Of a stretch of DNA of 5,415 nt, positions 1 through 5,342 are shown one piece after another (position 1 is the stretch's first letter; each line of letters begins with the position of its first letter). The notes beneath the pieces are model-generated. The model was not told where the DNA came from. It saw only the letters and a program-made list of their open reading frames with translations, and did no database searches. Where the stretch lies: assembly GCA_021792885.1 (NCBI GenBank), contig JAJYTV010000154.1, positions 1 to 5,415 of the forward strand. Direction: 5' to 3'. The DNA is from Bacillota bacterium. Lineage in GTDB: Bacteria; Bacillota; Sulfobacillia; JAJZYS01; JAJYTV01. Position numbers and translations under genes: made by a program.

Positions 1-267
1 CGCGGCATCCACCCGCGGGTCACCATGGAGTTCGACGGGCACGAGGCGGTGCGCGAGGTGGTCGGACACGGGCTCGGCGTCGCCTTCGTGCCGGAGTCGA
101 CCGCGCGGGCAGACATCGCGCAGGGCAGGCTGCGCCGGCTGCGCATCCACGGCCTCCCGGACCTGCGCCGCACGACCTGCCTCGTCGTGCCGCGCGACGT
201 CACGCCGTCGCCGACCGCCGAGCTCTTCCTGGAGGAAGTGCTGCAGCAGTTTCCCAAGCTGCCGTAA
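1..267 (+). CDS. LysR-type transcriptional regulator, C-terminal fragment (5' end outside window)
   Basis: The reading frame is open from base 1 and ends at TAA 265-267, giving 88 residues of the C-terminal part of a LysR-family regulator. The visible part matches the second half of the periplasmic-binding-protein-like effector domain. It has FDGHEAVREVVGHGLGVAFVP, the usual LysR pattern of a helix followed by a G-L-G-[VI]-[AG]-x-[VL]-P strand. A strand ending in CLVVPRD and a closing amphipathic helix (ELFLEEVLQQF) follow, as in the last 30 residues of the family. The N-terminal winged helix-turn-helix lies upstream of the window, so DNA targets cannot be judged. An in-frame ATG at base 25 falls in the middle of the domain and is not the start. 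The gene runs in the same direction as the membrane-protein gene 111 nt downstream. LysR regulators often control divergent genes, so regulation of that downstream gene is only a guess. Confidence 0.85.
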   Translation, partial: RGIHPRVTMEFDGHEAVREVVGHGLGVAFVPESTARADIAQGRLRRLRIHGLPDLRRTTCLVVPRDVTPSPTAELFLEEVLQQFPKLP

Positions 268-325
268 CCTGCCCGCAACGCGCATCGAGGAGACTCTGGG
301 CGGCGTCCCTGCGCCTGCGGGCAGG
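268..325. repeat. 10-bp perfect inverted repeat after the LysR gene
   Basis: CCTGCCCGCA at 268-277, immediately after the LysR stop codon, is the exact reverse complement of TGCGGGCAGG at 316-325. The loop is 38 nt. A shorter competing hairpin, CCTGC 308-312 with GCAGG 321-325, uses the same right arm. There is no T-run after 325 (it continues ATCCCGGGGG), so this is not a classical intrinsic terminator. It could be a weak or Rho-assisted termination structure, a leader element of the downstream membrane-protein gene, or chance in GC-rich DNA. Confidence 0.4.
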
Positions 326-364
326 ATCCCGGGGGCCAGGCACGAACGCTAGATGGAACCGCCT

Positions 365-372
365 AGGGAGGG
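365..372 (+). promoter_or_regulatory. Ribosome binding site deciding a TTG start
   Basis: AGGGAGGG at 365-372 ends 6 nt before the TTG at 379. It fixes this TTG as the start of the membrane-protein gene. The ATG at 353 is in another frame and lies upstream of the site. Confidence 0.7.
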
Positions 373-378
373 CTGGGG

Positions 379-1104
379 TTGCACGTCTTCGTCGTCCTCG
401 CGGTCTTCATCGCCGCGTCCGTGGAATTCGTCGAAGCCTTCACGATCGTCCTCGCGGCCGCTTCCGTGCGCGGCTGGCGGCCTGCGATCTACGGAACGCT
501 CGCCGCACTCGTCGCGCTTGTGGCACTCGTCGCCGCGTTCGGCTACGCCATCCTCGCACTCTTCCCGCTCGGCGCGTTCCGGGCGCTCGTCGGCATCATC
601 CTGCTGCTCTTCGGCCTGAAGTGGATGCGCAAGGCCATCCTGCGCGCGACGGGGCGCAAGGCCCTGCACGACGAAGCGGCCATCTACGAGCGCGAGGTGC
701 AGACCCTGCGCAGCGGCGGGGAGAACGCGGAGGCGCTCTCCTTCGCGACCGCGTTCAACGGTGTGCTGCTCGAAGGCATCGAGGTGATCTTCATCGTCCT
801 GACGCTGGGAGGCAACGCGGGCATGCTCGATTCCGCGATCCTCGGAGCGGCGCTCGCGTTCGTCGTCGTACTCGCCGCGGGCCTCCTCCTGCGCGCACCG
901 CTGAGCCGCGTGCCGGAGAACACCCTGAAATGGATCGTCGGGGTGATGCTGACTGCCTTCGGCACGTTCTGGGCCGGCGAAGGGATCGGCATCCACTGGT
1001 GGCAGCAGGACGTCTCGATCATCGTGCTCATCGCACTCTACGCCCTGCTCGGCTACTCGCTGCAGCGCTGGCTGCAGCCGCAGGCCCCGCAGGGCGCGCT
1101 CTAG
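379..1104 (+). CDS. Seven-helix membrane protein, COG4280-like, with duplicated ExxE motif (possible FTR1-like permease relative)
   Basis: This 241-residue integral membrane protein starts at TTG with a good Shine-Dalgarno sequence. Hydrophobic segments lie at about residues 3-28, 36-62, 66-84, 122-148, 153-172, 183-203 and 212-230. A hydrophilic loop rich in charged residues (85-121) separates helices 3 and 4. It resembles the uncharacterised membrane proteins of COG4280. Two halves share a constant offset of 116 residues. E16-x-x-E19 in helix 1 matches E132-x-x-E135 in helix 4, each followed by I-V-L. P63 matches P179, and V71-G72...F78-G79..W82 matches V187-G188...F194-G195..W198. Two three-helix repeats plus a seventh helix, with an acidic ExxE in the first helix of each repeat, is the layout of FTR1/EfeU iron permeases. 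Those carry R-E-x-x-E, and here the preceding arginine is V or L. Metal-ion transport is therefore a reasonable inference, not a demonstrated function. The next gene starts 12 nt after the stop and is probably cotranslated. Confidence 0.8.
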   Translation: MHVFVVLAVFIAASVEFVEAFTIVLAAASVRGWRPAIYGTLAALVALVALVAAFGYAILALFPLGAFRALVGIILLLFGLKWMRKAILRATGRKALHDEAAIYEREVQTLRSGGENAEALSFATAFNGVLLEGIEVIFIVLTLGGNAGMLDSAILGAALAFVVVLAAGLLLRAPLSRVPENTLKWIVGVMLTAFGTFWAGEGIGIHWWQQDVSIIVLIALYALLGYSLQRWLQPQAPQGAL

Positions 1105-1109
1105 GAGGG
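1103..1109 (+). promoter_or_regulatory. Ribosome binding site overlapping the upstream stop codon
   Basis: AGGAGGG at 1103-1109 overlaps the TAG stop (1102-1104) of the seven-helix protein. It lies 7 nt before the TTG start at 1117. This sets the start of the 61-residue protein and suggests that the two genes are translated together. Confidence 0.75.
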
Positions 1110-1116
1110 CGCCGCG

Positions 1117-1302
1117 TTGCGCAAGGTCTGGGATGTCATCGTCGACCTGATCTACGAAGATCCATGGCAGTTCTTCGGTCCGCTCGTCGCCGTCGCGGTG
1201 CTCTACTTCCTGGCGCAGAGCGTCACCGCCGCCTGGCTCGGCATCGTCCTCTTCGCCCTGGTCGGCCTCTCGCTGCTGCTGAGCCTGCGCCGCGAGCGCT
1301 AG
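1117..1302 (+). CDS. Small two-helix membrane protein, 61 residues, function unknown
   Basis: I do not recognise a family. The protein begins with an amphipathic stretch of about 17 residues (RKVWDVIVDLIYEDPWQ). Two closely spaced hydrophobic helices follow, at about residues 19-36 and 39-57, with a very short turn (S35-V-T-A) between them, and a basic tail RRER ends it. The basic end and the acidic N-terminal stretch fit a helical hairpin, but the orientation is not certain. The start is TTG, supported by a near-consensus AGGAGGG 7 nt upstream that overlaps the stop of the preceding gene. This coupling, together with the terminator-like hairpin 14 nt after its TAG, makes it the last gene of a two-gene unit. 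It could be a small accessory subunit of the seven-helix protein. That is inferred from position only. Confidence 0.7.
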   Translation: MRKVWDVIVDLIYEDPWQFFGPLVAVAVLYFLAQSVTAAWLGIVLFALVGLSLLLSLRRER

Positions 1303-1315
1303 GCATCGCACGAGA

Positions 1316-1347
1316 AAGCCCGCCGCCCTCCCTCGGACGGCGGGCTT
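1316..1347. terminator. Bidirectional hairpin between convergent genes
   Basis: AAGCCCGCCG at 1316-1325 pairs perfectly with CGGCGGGCTT at 1338-1347 around a 12-nt loop, giving a 10-bp GC-rich stem. On the plus strand it is followed by TTCCCTTT. On the minus strand the stem runs into TTTCTCG. Both T tracts are short and interrupted. It sits between the stop of the small membrane protein (1302) and the stop of the minus-strand transporter (1379), as expected for a shared terminator of converging transcripts. Confidence 0.75.
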
Positions 1348-1378
1348 CCCTTTGCCCTGCCGGTTTCGTCAGGGCCCG

Positions 1379-2278
1379 TCAGTCGGCGGCGCCTCGCGGC
1401 GCGAGGGAATCCGCGCGCCGGCCGCGGCTCTCGCGCAGCGAGATGTAGACGCCGGCGACGATCAGCGCCGCGCCCGGCCAGAGCCAGACCCCGAGCTTCT
1501 CCCCGAGCAGCGCGACGCCGAGCAGCGTGCCGACGAGCGGCTGTACGAACATGAAGAGGCCGCCCGTCGCCGCCGGCAGCTGCGTGAAGCCGTAGTTCCA
1601 GAGGTACATCGCGACGGTCGTCGAGACGATCCCGATGTAGAGCAGCCCGCCCCACAGGGCGAGGGAAAAGTGGGCGTACGGCAGCCCAATCCCGCGCAGG
1701 GAGAGCGGCAACAGGAACGCAAGCGCGAAGGCGGCGGTCCAGAAATTGATGAAGGTGAGGTCTTGGGTGCGGGCGAGCCGCCGGTTCAGCACCGTATAGA
1801 GCGCCCACGTGACAGCTGCCAGGAGGAGCGCCAGCACGCCGCCGAGGCTCGCTCCCCCTCCTCCCGGACCCATCACGACGACCGCGCCCAAGAGCGCGAG
1901 GCCGAGAGCGAACACCTGCGTTCCGCGCAGGCGGTCTCCCAGCACGGGGACCGCGAGGAGCGCGATGAACGCCGGGGAAGACGCGGTGATCAGGGAGCCG
2001 ATGTGCGCGGACGAGAGCGCGGTGCCGTAGAACTGGGCGACGAGCGAGAGCCCGAACCCGGCCGTGCCGGAGAGAAGCGCGAGGAGATACTCTTGCGCCG
2101 ACGCGCGGCGGCGGCGCCGCAGGTAGACCGGCGCCAGCACGAGCAGCGTCATCAGGATGCGCAGCGTCACGAGCGGCACCGGCGGGATGGTGCGCAGGAC
2201 GACGCGGCTCACGACGTAGACGCCGCCCCAGATCGCCGCCGCGAGGCTGAGGGCGATGGCGCCGCGCAGGCTGGACAA
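1379..2278 (-). CDS. EamA-family (DMT superfamily) membrane transporter
   Basis: This 299-residue protein has about ten hydrophobic helices, the standard size and fold of drug/metabolite transporters with two EamA domains. Domain 1 covers about residues 5-137. It begins with LAAAIWGGVYVVSR and contains the family signature of helices 3-4 (YGTALSSAHIGSLITASSPAF), ending at GDRL. Domain 2 covers about 146-281 with TWALYTVLNRR, then YLWNYGFTQLPAAT and GEKL before the last helix. A cluster of five arginines (54-58) follows helix 2 and is probably cytoplasmic. The start chosen is TTG at 2278, because GGAGGGG (2286-2292) lies 7 nt upstream. A GTG at 2305 would add nine residues but lacks a proper ribosome site. 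The substrate cannot be told from sequence; the family exports amino acids, metabolites and drugs. The gene lies 69 nt downstream of the DUF72 gene on the same strand and may be the distal gene of that operon. Confidence 0.9.
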   Translation of the reverse strand: MSSLRGAIALSLAAAIWGGVYVVSRVVLRTIPPVPLVTLRILMTLLVLAPVYLRRRRRASAQEYLLALLSGTAGFGLSLVAQFYGTALSSAHIGSLITASSPAFIALLAVPVLGDRLRGTQVFALGLALLGAVVVMGPGGGGASLGGVLALLLAAVTWALYTVLNRRLARTQDLTFINFWTAAFALAFLLPLSLRGIGLPYAHFSLALWGGLLYIGIVSTTVAMYLWNYGFTQLPAATGGLFMFVQPLVGTLLGVALLGEKLGVWLWPGAALIVAGVYISLRESRGRRADSLAPRGAAD

Positions 2279-2285
2279 GTGCACT

Positions 2286-2292
2286 CCCCTCC
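2286..2292 (-). promoter_or_regulatory. Ribosome binding site deciding the transporter start
   Basis: GGAGGGG on the minus strand (plus-strand CCCCTCC, 2286-2292) lies 7 nt before the TTG at 2278. It favours that start over the GTG at 2305, which lies upstream of this site. The rest of the 69-nt gap up to the DUF72 stop holds only two 5-bp stems (2299-2314 and 2326-2341) without T-runs, and no clear promoter. Confidence 0.6.
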
Positions 2293-2347
2293 ATGATCGC
2301 AGCACCTTGGCTGCTCAATGCGTAATCTCCTGCCCCGGAGAGATCTT

Positions 2348-3193
2348 CTAGGACTGCGGGTCGTCCGGGAACAACACGCCGGAGTAGGCGGCAGGCGGCG
2401 CCTGCCCGATGGCGCGGGCGAAGTCTGCGGCGTTCTGCGCCGCGTAGTTGCGCGCGTTGTTGTTGAAGAGGACGTGCACCTCTTCCGCTTGCTGCGCGAG
2501 TTGGCGCGCAGCCTGGGCCAGCACGAGGATCTCCTCCTCGCGGTAGAGGTAGTCGAAGCGTTCGCGCGAGCTCTCCCCGCGCACGTACCAGGCCTGCGCG
2601 TTGCGGCCGTGCAGCCGCAGGATGGAGATGGCGCTCGTCACCTGCGGCACGAAGGGAACACTCCCCTGGCCGACCTGCGGCTCGTCCGCCACGACGTGCG
2701 CCGCGCCCATGGCGCGCAGCGCGGGCAGGAGCTGCTCTCCCCCGTCCTCGTACCAGCTGCGATGGCGCATCTCCACCGAGACGTCGAACTCCCGCAGCGC
2801 GTCGCGCACCGCCAAGAGCTCTTCCAGCGCCCGCGCGCTCCGCGCATGCCAGGGCGGGAACTGGAGCAGCACGGGGCCCATCCGCCCGGCGTCGCGCAGC
2901 GTCCGCAGGCGCTCTGAGAACTCCCCGCAGGCCGCAACCCGCTCCGCGAGCGAGAGGCCGCGATCGTGGCCGGTCATGCGCTTTTCCGCCTTGACGTCCA
3001 TGCGGAAGCCCTCCGGCGTGTGGCGGATCCAGTTCTCCACCGTCGCCGCCCGCGGCAGTCCGTAGAACGTCGCATCCACCTCGACGAGCGGGAAGCGCGA
3101 GGCGTAGAACGTCAGCTGCGCCCCCTTGGGCAGCCCCGGCGGGTAGAACCCGTCGTGGTCCGTCCAGGCACAGGTGCCAACGAGGATCTTCAT
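2348..3193 (-). CDS. DUF72 (YecE-like) protein
   Basis: This 281-residue protein covers the whole DUF72 family, which adopts a TIM-barrel-like fold and has no firmly established biochemical function. Recognisable family features run in order. The N-terminal strand is ILVGTCAWTD with FYPPGLPKG (residues 3-24). LTFYASRFPLVEVDATFYGLP follows (27-47), then W55..TPEGFRMDVKA (59-69). A central strand reads GPVLLQFPPW (106-115), then EMRHRSW (141-147). The C-terminal FNNNARNYAAQNA (243-255) matches the family F-N-N...Y-A..N-A pattern. The ATG start overlaps the stop of the upstream lipoprotein gene by one base (TGATG). No Shine-Dalgarno sequence is visible before it, so translation probably depends on termination-reinitiation. 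The same frame stays open through the upstream gene as far as 3985, but that part does not resemble this family and is antiphase read-through. Confidence 0.93.
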   Translation of the reverse strand: MKILVGTCAWTDHDGFYPPGLPKGAQLTFYASRFPLVEVDATFYGLPRAATVENWIRHTPEGFRMDVKAEKRMTGHDRGLSLAERVAACGEFSERLRTLRDAGRMGPVLLQFPPWHARSARALEELLAVRDALREFDVSVEMRHRSWYEDGGEQLLPALRAMGAAHVVADEPQVGQGSVPFVPQVTSAISILRLHGRNAQAWYVRGESSRERFDYLYREEEILVLAQAARQLAQQAEEVHVLFNNNARNYAAQNAADFARAIGQAPPAAYSGVLFPDDPQS

Positions 3194-4182
3194 CAGGGGG
3201 TGTAGGAGATCTGGGTGCCTGTCGGCACCACTTCGATCCAGGTCTGCCCCGGCCGGAAGGGGGCCGGGCTGCCGTCCTCCAGCTGGAATCGGAAGCCTCC
3301 CGGCCCGAACGTCCAGGTGATCGGCACGCGTCTTCTCTGCTCGAGCAGCGTGCCGCTGCCGCTCTTCAAGGTGAAGTTCACCGCACCGACCGTATAGGGA
3401 TCCGGGTCCGGAAACTCCGGCGCGGCGATGATCGCGACGTTCTGCGCCGACACGGCGTTCCCGTCCTGGGTCTTGACGACGTTGGCGTCGATCAGACGCG
3501 ACCACGCGGTGCCGTCCCAACTCCAGCCGACCTGGTAGACCCAGCTGTTCGGCACGTCGGCGTAGGTGATCACGACGCTGCTCGTGCTCTGTCCGGAGAT
3601 CTTGCCCTGGGGGAACGCCGGGATCCCGGCAGCCTGGTAGGAGTCGGCCTTCACGGCCTGTTCGAGGAGGCTTGTCGACGTGTACAGGTTGTGCGGCATC
3701 GGCCGGTCCGTGGTGCGCCAGAAGTATGCTCCCGAGCCGTAGATCTGGTCGATGTTCTTGATCCCCAAGGGGCCGATCGCCTTGAGGGCGTCGACGTTGC
3801 CACCGGCGTGCGCGAGCGGCCAGCCGTACGCGGCGGCCACGTTGTCGAAGTAGATGCGGGTTGAGCGCACCGGCCCGATCTTGGCCACGCTCTGGTGCCA
3901 GAACACGGCGAGGTAGCGGGTGATGCCGCCTTCCGCCGGGAACTCGAATACGAGGTCCGCATGCGTCAGCCCGGACTGCGGCCACGCGCCGGGCGCGTTG
4001 TCGATCGTCACCGCGACGGCGGACCCGATCGTCTGCGGCGCCTGCGGCTGCTTTTGCTTTGGTTTCGCGGTCGGGGCCTTCTTCGCGTGGACGGGCGGCG
4101 CCGACGCGGGCTTCTGGCTACCGCAGCCGACGGCGAGCAGGGCGATCGGCAAGAGCACGAGCAGGCGCGGGCTGCGCGTCAT
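3193..4182 (-). CDS. DUF3048 lipoprotein (YerB family)
   Basis: This 329-residue secreted lipoprotein has a short basic N-terminus (MTRSPR), a hydrophobic stretch and the lipobox LLAVGC, with the acylated cysteine at residue 20. A flexible linker rich in Lys, Pro, Ala and Gln follows (22-50). The DUF3048 N-terminal domain starts near 55, with VAVTIDNAPGAWPQSGL, ADLVFEFPAEGGITRYLAVF, IGPVRSTRIYF and LAHAGG, then MPHNLYTS at 162-169. The C-terminal domain (about 205-325) ends in RPGQTWIEVVPTG, a family hallmark. Length and order match YerB-type proteins, whose role at the cell surface is not established. The protein should sit on the outer face of the cytoplasmic membrane. Its ribosome site GAGGGGGG (4187-4194) overlaps the stop of the CDGSH gene. 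The TGA stop overlaps the ATG of the DUF72 gene, so the three genes are tightly coupled. Confidence 0.95.
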   Translation of the reverse strand: MTRSPRLLVLLPIALLAVGCGSQKPASAPPVHAKKAPTAKPKQKQPQAPQTIGSAVAVTIDNAPGAWPQSGLTHADLVFEFPAEGGITRYLAVFWHQSVAKIGPVRSTRIYFDNVAAAYGWPLAHAGGNVDALKAIGPLGIKNIDQIYGSGAYFWRTTDRPMPHNLYTSTSLLEQAVKADSYQAAGIPAFPQGKISGQSTSSVVITYADVPNSWVYQVGWSWDGTAWSRLIDANVVKTQDGNAVSAQNVAIIAAPEFPDPDPYTVGAVNFTLKSGSGTLLEQRRRVPITWTFGPGGFRFQLEDGSPAPFRPGQTWIEVVPTGTQISYTP

Positions 4183-4192
4183 GACGCCCCCC

Positions 4193-4402
4193 TCAGGACG
4201 GGTAGAACGGCACGATGCGCGTGCGTCCCTTTTCGTCGTAGGCGTAGAAGCCGTCTCCCTCGTCCCGGGTGCGCTCGTGCGGGCCGTCGCAGTACGGCTT
4301 GTTCTGCGAAAGTCCGTAGGCGCAGATGAAGATCGGTTCGGTCACGCCCTCCGGGCGGATCTGATATGGCTTTTGGCGGTCGTGCCGCACCAGGCGTGCC
4401 AT
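4193..4402 (-). CDS. Small CDGSH-type iron-sulfur protein with Tyr at the second cysteine position
   Basis: This 69-residue protein carries one CDGSH zinc-finger-like domain, which in the family binds a 2Fe-2S cluster through three cysteines and one histidine and takes part in electron or cluster transfer. The motif here is C27-A-Y29-G-L-S32-Q-N-K-P36-Y-C38-D39-G40-P-H42. It aligns fully with C-x-C-x2-[ST]-x3-P-x-C-D-G-x-H, except that the second cysteine is tyrosine (codon TAC, one base from TGC) and the residue before the histidine is proline. Downstream, DEGDGFYAYDEKGRTR is the usual short tail of single-domain members. The ATG has a strong AGGAGGGG (4408-4415) 5 nt upstream, and no frame disruption is seen, so the gene appears intact. 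It leads the lipoprotein/DUF72 gene cluster. Whether it still binds a cluster is open. A sequencing error or an alternative ligand is also possible. Confidence 0.88.
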   Translation of the reverse strand: MARLVRHDRQKPYQIRPEGVTEPIFICAYGLSQNKPYCDGPHERTRDEGDGFYAYDEKGRTRIVPFYPS

Positions 4403-4448
4403 GGGCTCCCCTCCTCGATATGCTCTGCTGCGCCGCTTGTCTCCCTCC

Positions 4449-4477
4449 AGTGTATCCGCTCGCAGGCCGCTTCGGAA
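4449..4477 (-). promoter_or_regulatory. Weak candidate promoter for the CDGSH-led operon
   Basis: On the minus strand TTCCGA (4477-4472) and TACACT (4454-4449) are separated by 17 nt, upstream of the CDGSH start at 4402. The -10 hexamer matches consensus at four positions and the -35 at only three. The predicted leader would be about 40 nt and includes the strong ribosome site. This is the best candidate I found in the interval from 4403 to the hairpin at 4540. Confidence 0.25.
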
Positions 4478-4539
4478 CGGCGACTTGCGCCCAGCGCGTC
4501 CGGGCAGGCGAAAGGCGGCCCCCTCGCGGGCCCGTTGAC

Positions 4540-4576
4540 AAAGCAGCCCTCGGAGGGGAACCTCCGGGGCTGCTTT
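4540..4576. terminator. Strong hairpin downstream of the transposase remnant
   Basis: AAAGCAGCCC (4540-4549) pairs with GGGCTGCTTT (4567-4576). After a bulged T at 4550, CGGAGG (4551-4556) pairs with CCTCCG (4561-4566) around a GGAA loop. The result is 16 base pairs with one bulge. The minus-strand copy starts 22 nt after the transposase TGA and ends in TTTGTC; the plus strand ends in TTTATG. It is terminator-shaped with short T tracts. It probably ended transposase transcripts and insulates the CDGSH operon from them. Confidence 0.7.
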
Positions 4577-4597
4577 ATGGTCGGAGGCGGAGTCTGC

Positions 4598-5290
4598 TCA
4601 GGCCATGGCGAGAGCCAGCCGCTTGATGTTCAGCGCTGCAACTGTCATGAGAACCTGTTCGGAGACCTTCTCACGTCCTCGACGCATTGCCTGTCGCAAG
4701 CCGTGGCGATCTTTCATCGTCGCGAAGGTTCCCTCGCACCAGATCCTCCGTAGTCGTTGCAACTGACGGTAGCGCTCATCGTGCGTCCTGGCTTCGGCGC
4801 GGTCCAAAGCGTCTTGGTGGATGGGGCGATGGAGTTTTCGGAACCGAACAGAAGCGGAGATACAGCGATCTCGCAAGCGGCAGGTCTGGCAATCCGCGGT
4901 TCGGGCAGCGTAAACCTTATAGAGTTTGCGGCTGTCTACATGGGTGAGCCGTAATCTGGCACCGGCAGGGCAGCGATACTGATCTGCTTCGGGATCATAG
5001 GTGAACGCACCGTCGTTCCGGCAAAGCGGCGCCGACGGTTCTGGCTTAGGGTCGAGTGGTCCGGCACGCGCTGATCCAGTTCAAGCCCCAAGAACCAGCG
5101 GTAGGCAACGTTGAGCGTGATCTCCTCTTCCAGCCTCCGCTCCGACGGGATCCCATAGAGGTATCCCACCAGCAGCATCTTAAAGAGCACGACCGGGTCC
5201 ACTCCCGGTCGCCCGATTTCCGCATATAGGTGCTCCACTTTGTCGTAGATGAAGCGGAAGTCCACTGCCCGCTTCACCTTTCGAAGAGTC
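4598..5290 (-). pseudogene. IS1182-family transposase, truncated and internally deleted
   Basis: Two pieces of one transposase lie in different frames. The N-terminal piece (about 5290-5023) reads LRKVKRAVDFRFIYDKVEHL, then GRPGVDPVVLFKMLLVGYL, then RVPDHSTLSQNRRRRF, the typical IS1182 N-terminal domain. The C-terminal piece (about 5023-4598, ending in TGA) reads DGAFTYDPEADQYRCPAG, a cysteine pair CQTCRLRDRC, then CEGTFATMKDRHGLRQA, which carries the family's catalytic glutamate, and ends ALNIKRLALAMA. The join near 5010-5025 goes straight from RRRRF to DGAFTYD. The central part that holds the two catalytic aspartates in this family is therefore gone, roughly 200 residues judged from usual family size. 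Upstream of LRKVK, a stop at 5296-5298 replaces the expected first 25 or so residues. The protein cannot be an active transposase. Confidence 0.88.
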
Positions 5291-5294
5291 TCTG

Positions 5295-5323
5295 TTCACA
5301 AATGTTGTGGGATTCCGTATGCT
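5295..5323 (+). promoter_or_regulatory. Sigma-70-like promoter for the right-edge gene
   Basis: TTCACA (5295-5300, five of six to the -35 consensus) and TATGCT (5318-5323, four of six to the -10) are exactly 17 nt apart. They lie upstream of a ribosome site and ATG on the same strand. It begins where transposase homology ends. Confidence 0.55.
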
Positions 5324-5329
5324 TGTCCT

Positions 5330-5336
5330 GGGAGGA
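5330..5336 (+). promoter_or_regulatory. Ribosome binding site of the right-edge gene
   Basis: GGGAGGA at 5330-5336 is 6 nt before the ATG at 5343, a well-placed Shine-Dalgarno sequence that supports the short partial reading frame as a real gene start. Confidence 0.6.
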
Positions 5337-5342
5337 CTTGCC

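Larger units (their letters stand above)
4534..5290 (-). mobile_element. Remnant of an IS1182-family insertion sequence
   Basis: The region holds the broken transposase and, downstream of its stop, a strong hairpin bordered by GTTGACAAAG (4534-4543). I take this as one edge of the element. The other edge is taken where transposase homology stops, near 5290. There GTGAACAGAG (minus strand, 5299-5290) matches GTTGACAAAG at 7 of 10 positions, which may be a weak terminal inverted repeat or chance. Base composition is visibly less GC-rich than in the flanking genes. The ends are approximate because no target-site duplication could be recognised. Confidence 0.55.

Noticed and set aside
349..1311. 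Long minus-strand open frame of 320 codons opposite the membrane-protein genes
   Set aside because: It is very rich in Arg, Glu, Asp and Gln with no domain, and lies antiparallel to a well-supported membrane protein with good ribosome sites. This is a GC-rich shadow.
1352..2296. Plus-strand open frame of 314 codons opposite the transporter
   Set aside because: It has low-complexity Arg/Glu/Gln-rich composition and no family features. The minus-strand EamA protein accounts for the region.
2299..2341. Two small stems (2299-2314 and 2326-2341) as a terminator after the DUF72 gene
   Set aside because: Each has only five base pairs and no T-run in either direction. They are too weak to call.
2348..3985. 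Fusion of the DUF72 protein with about 264 extra N-terminal residues
   Set aside because: The extra part is the out-of-frame reading of the DUF3048 gene. Family homology starts at the ATG at 3193, which overlaps the lipoprotein stop.
4535..4563. Perfect TTGACA at 4535-4540 as a plus-strand promoter
   Set aside because: At 17 nt spacing the next hexamer is GAACCT, which is not a -10, and the motif runs into the terminator-like hairpin.
3895..4753. Plus-strand open frames of 144 and 277 codons across the lipoprotein start, the CDGSH gene and the IS edge
   Set aside because: They cross three independent features and the hairpin, have no recognisable domain, and read antisense to genes with clear family motifs.
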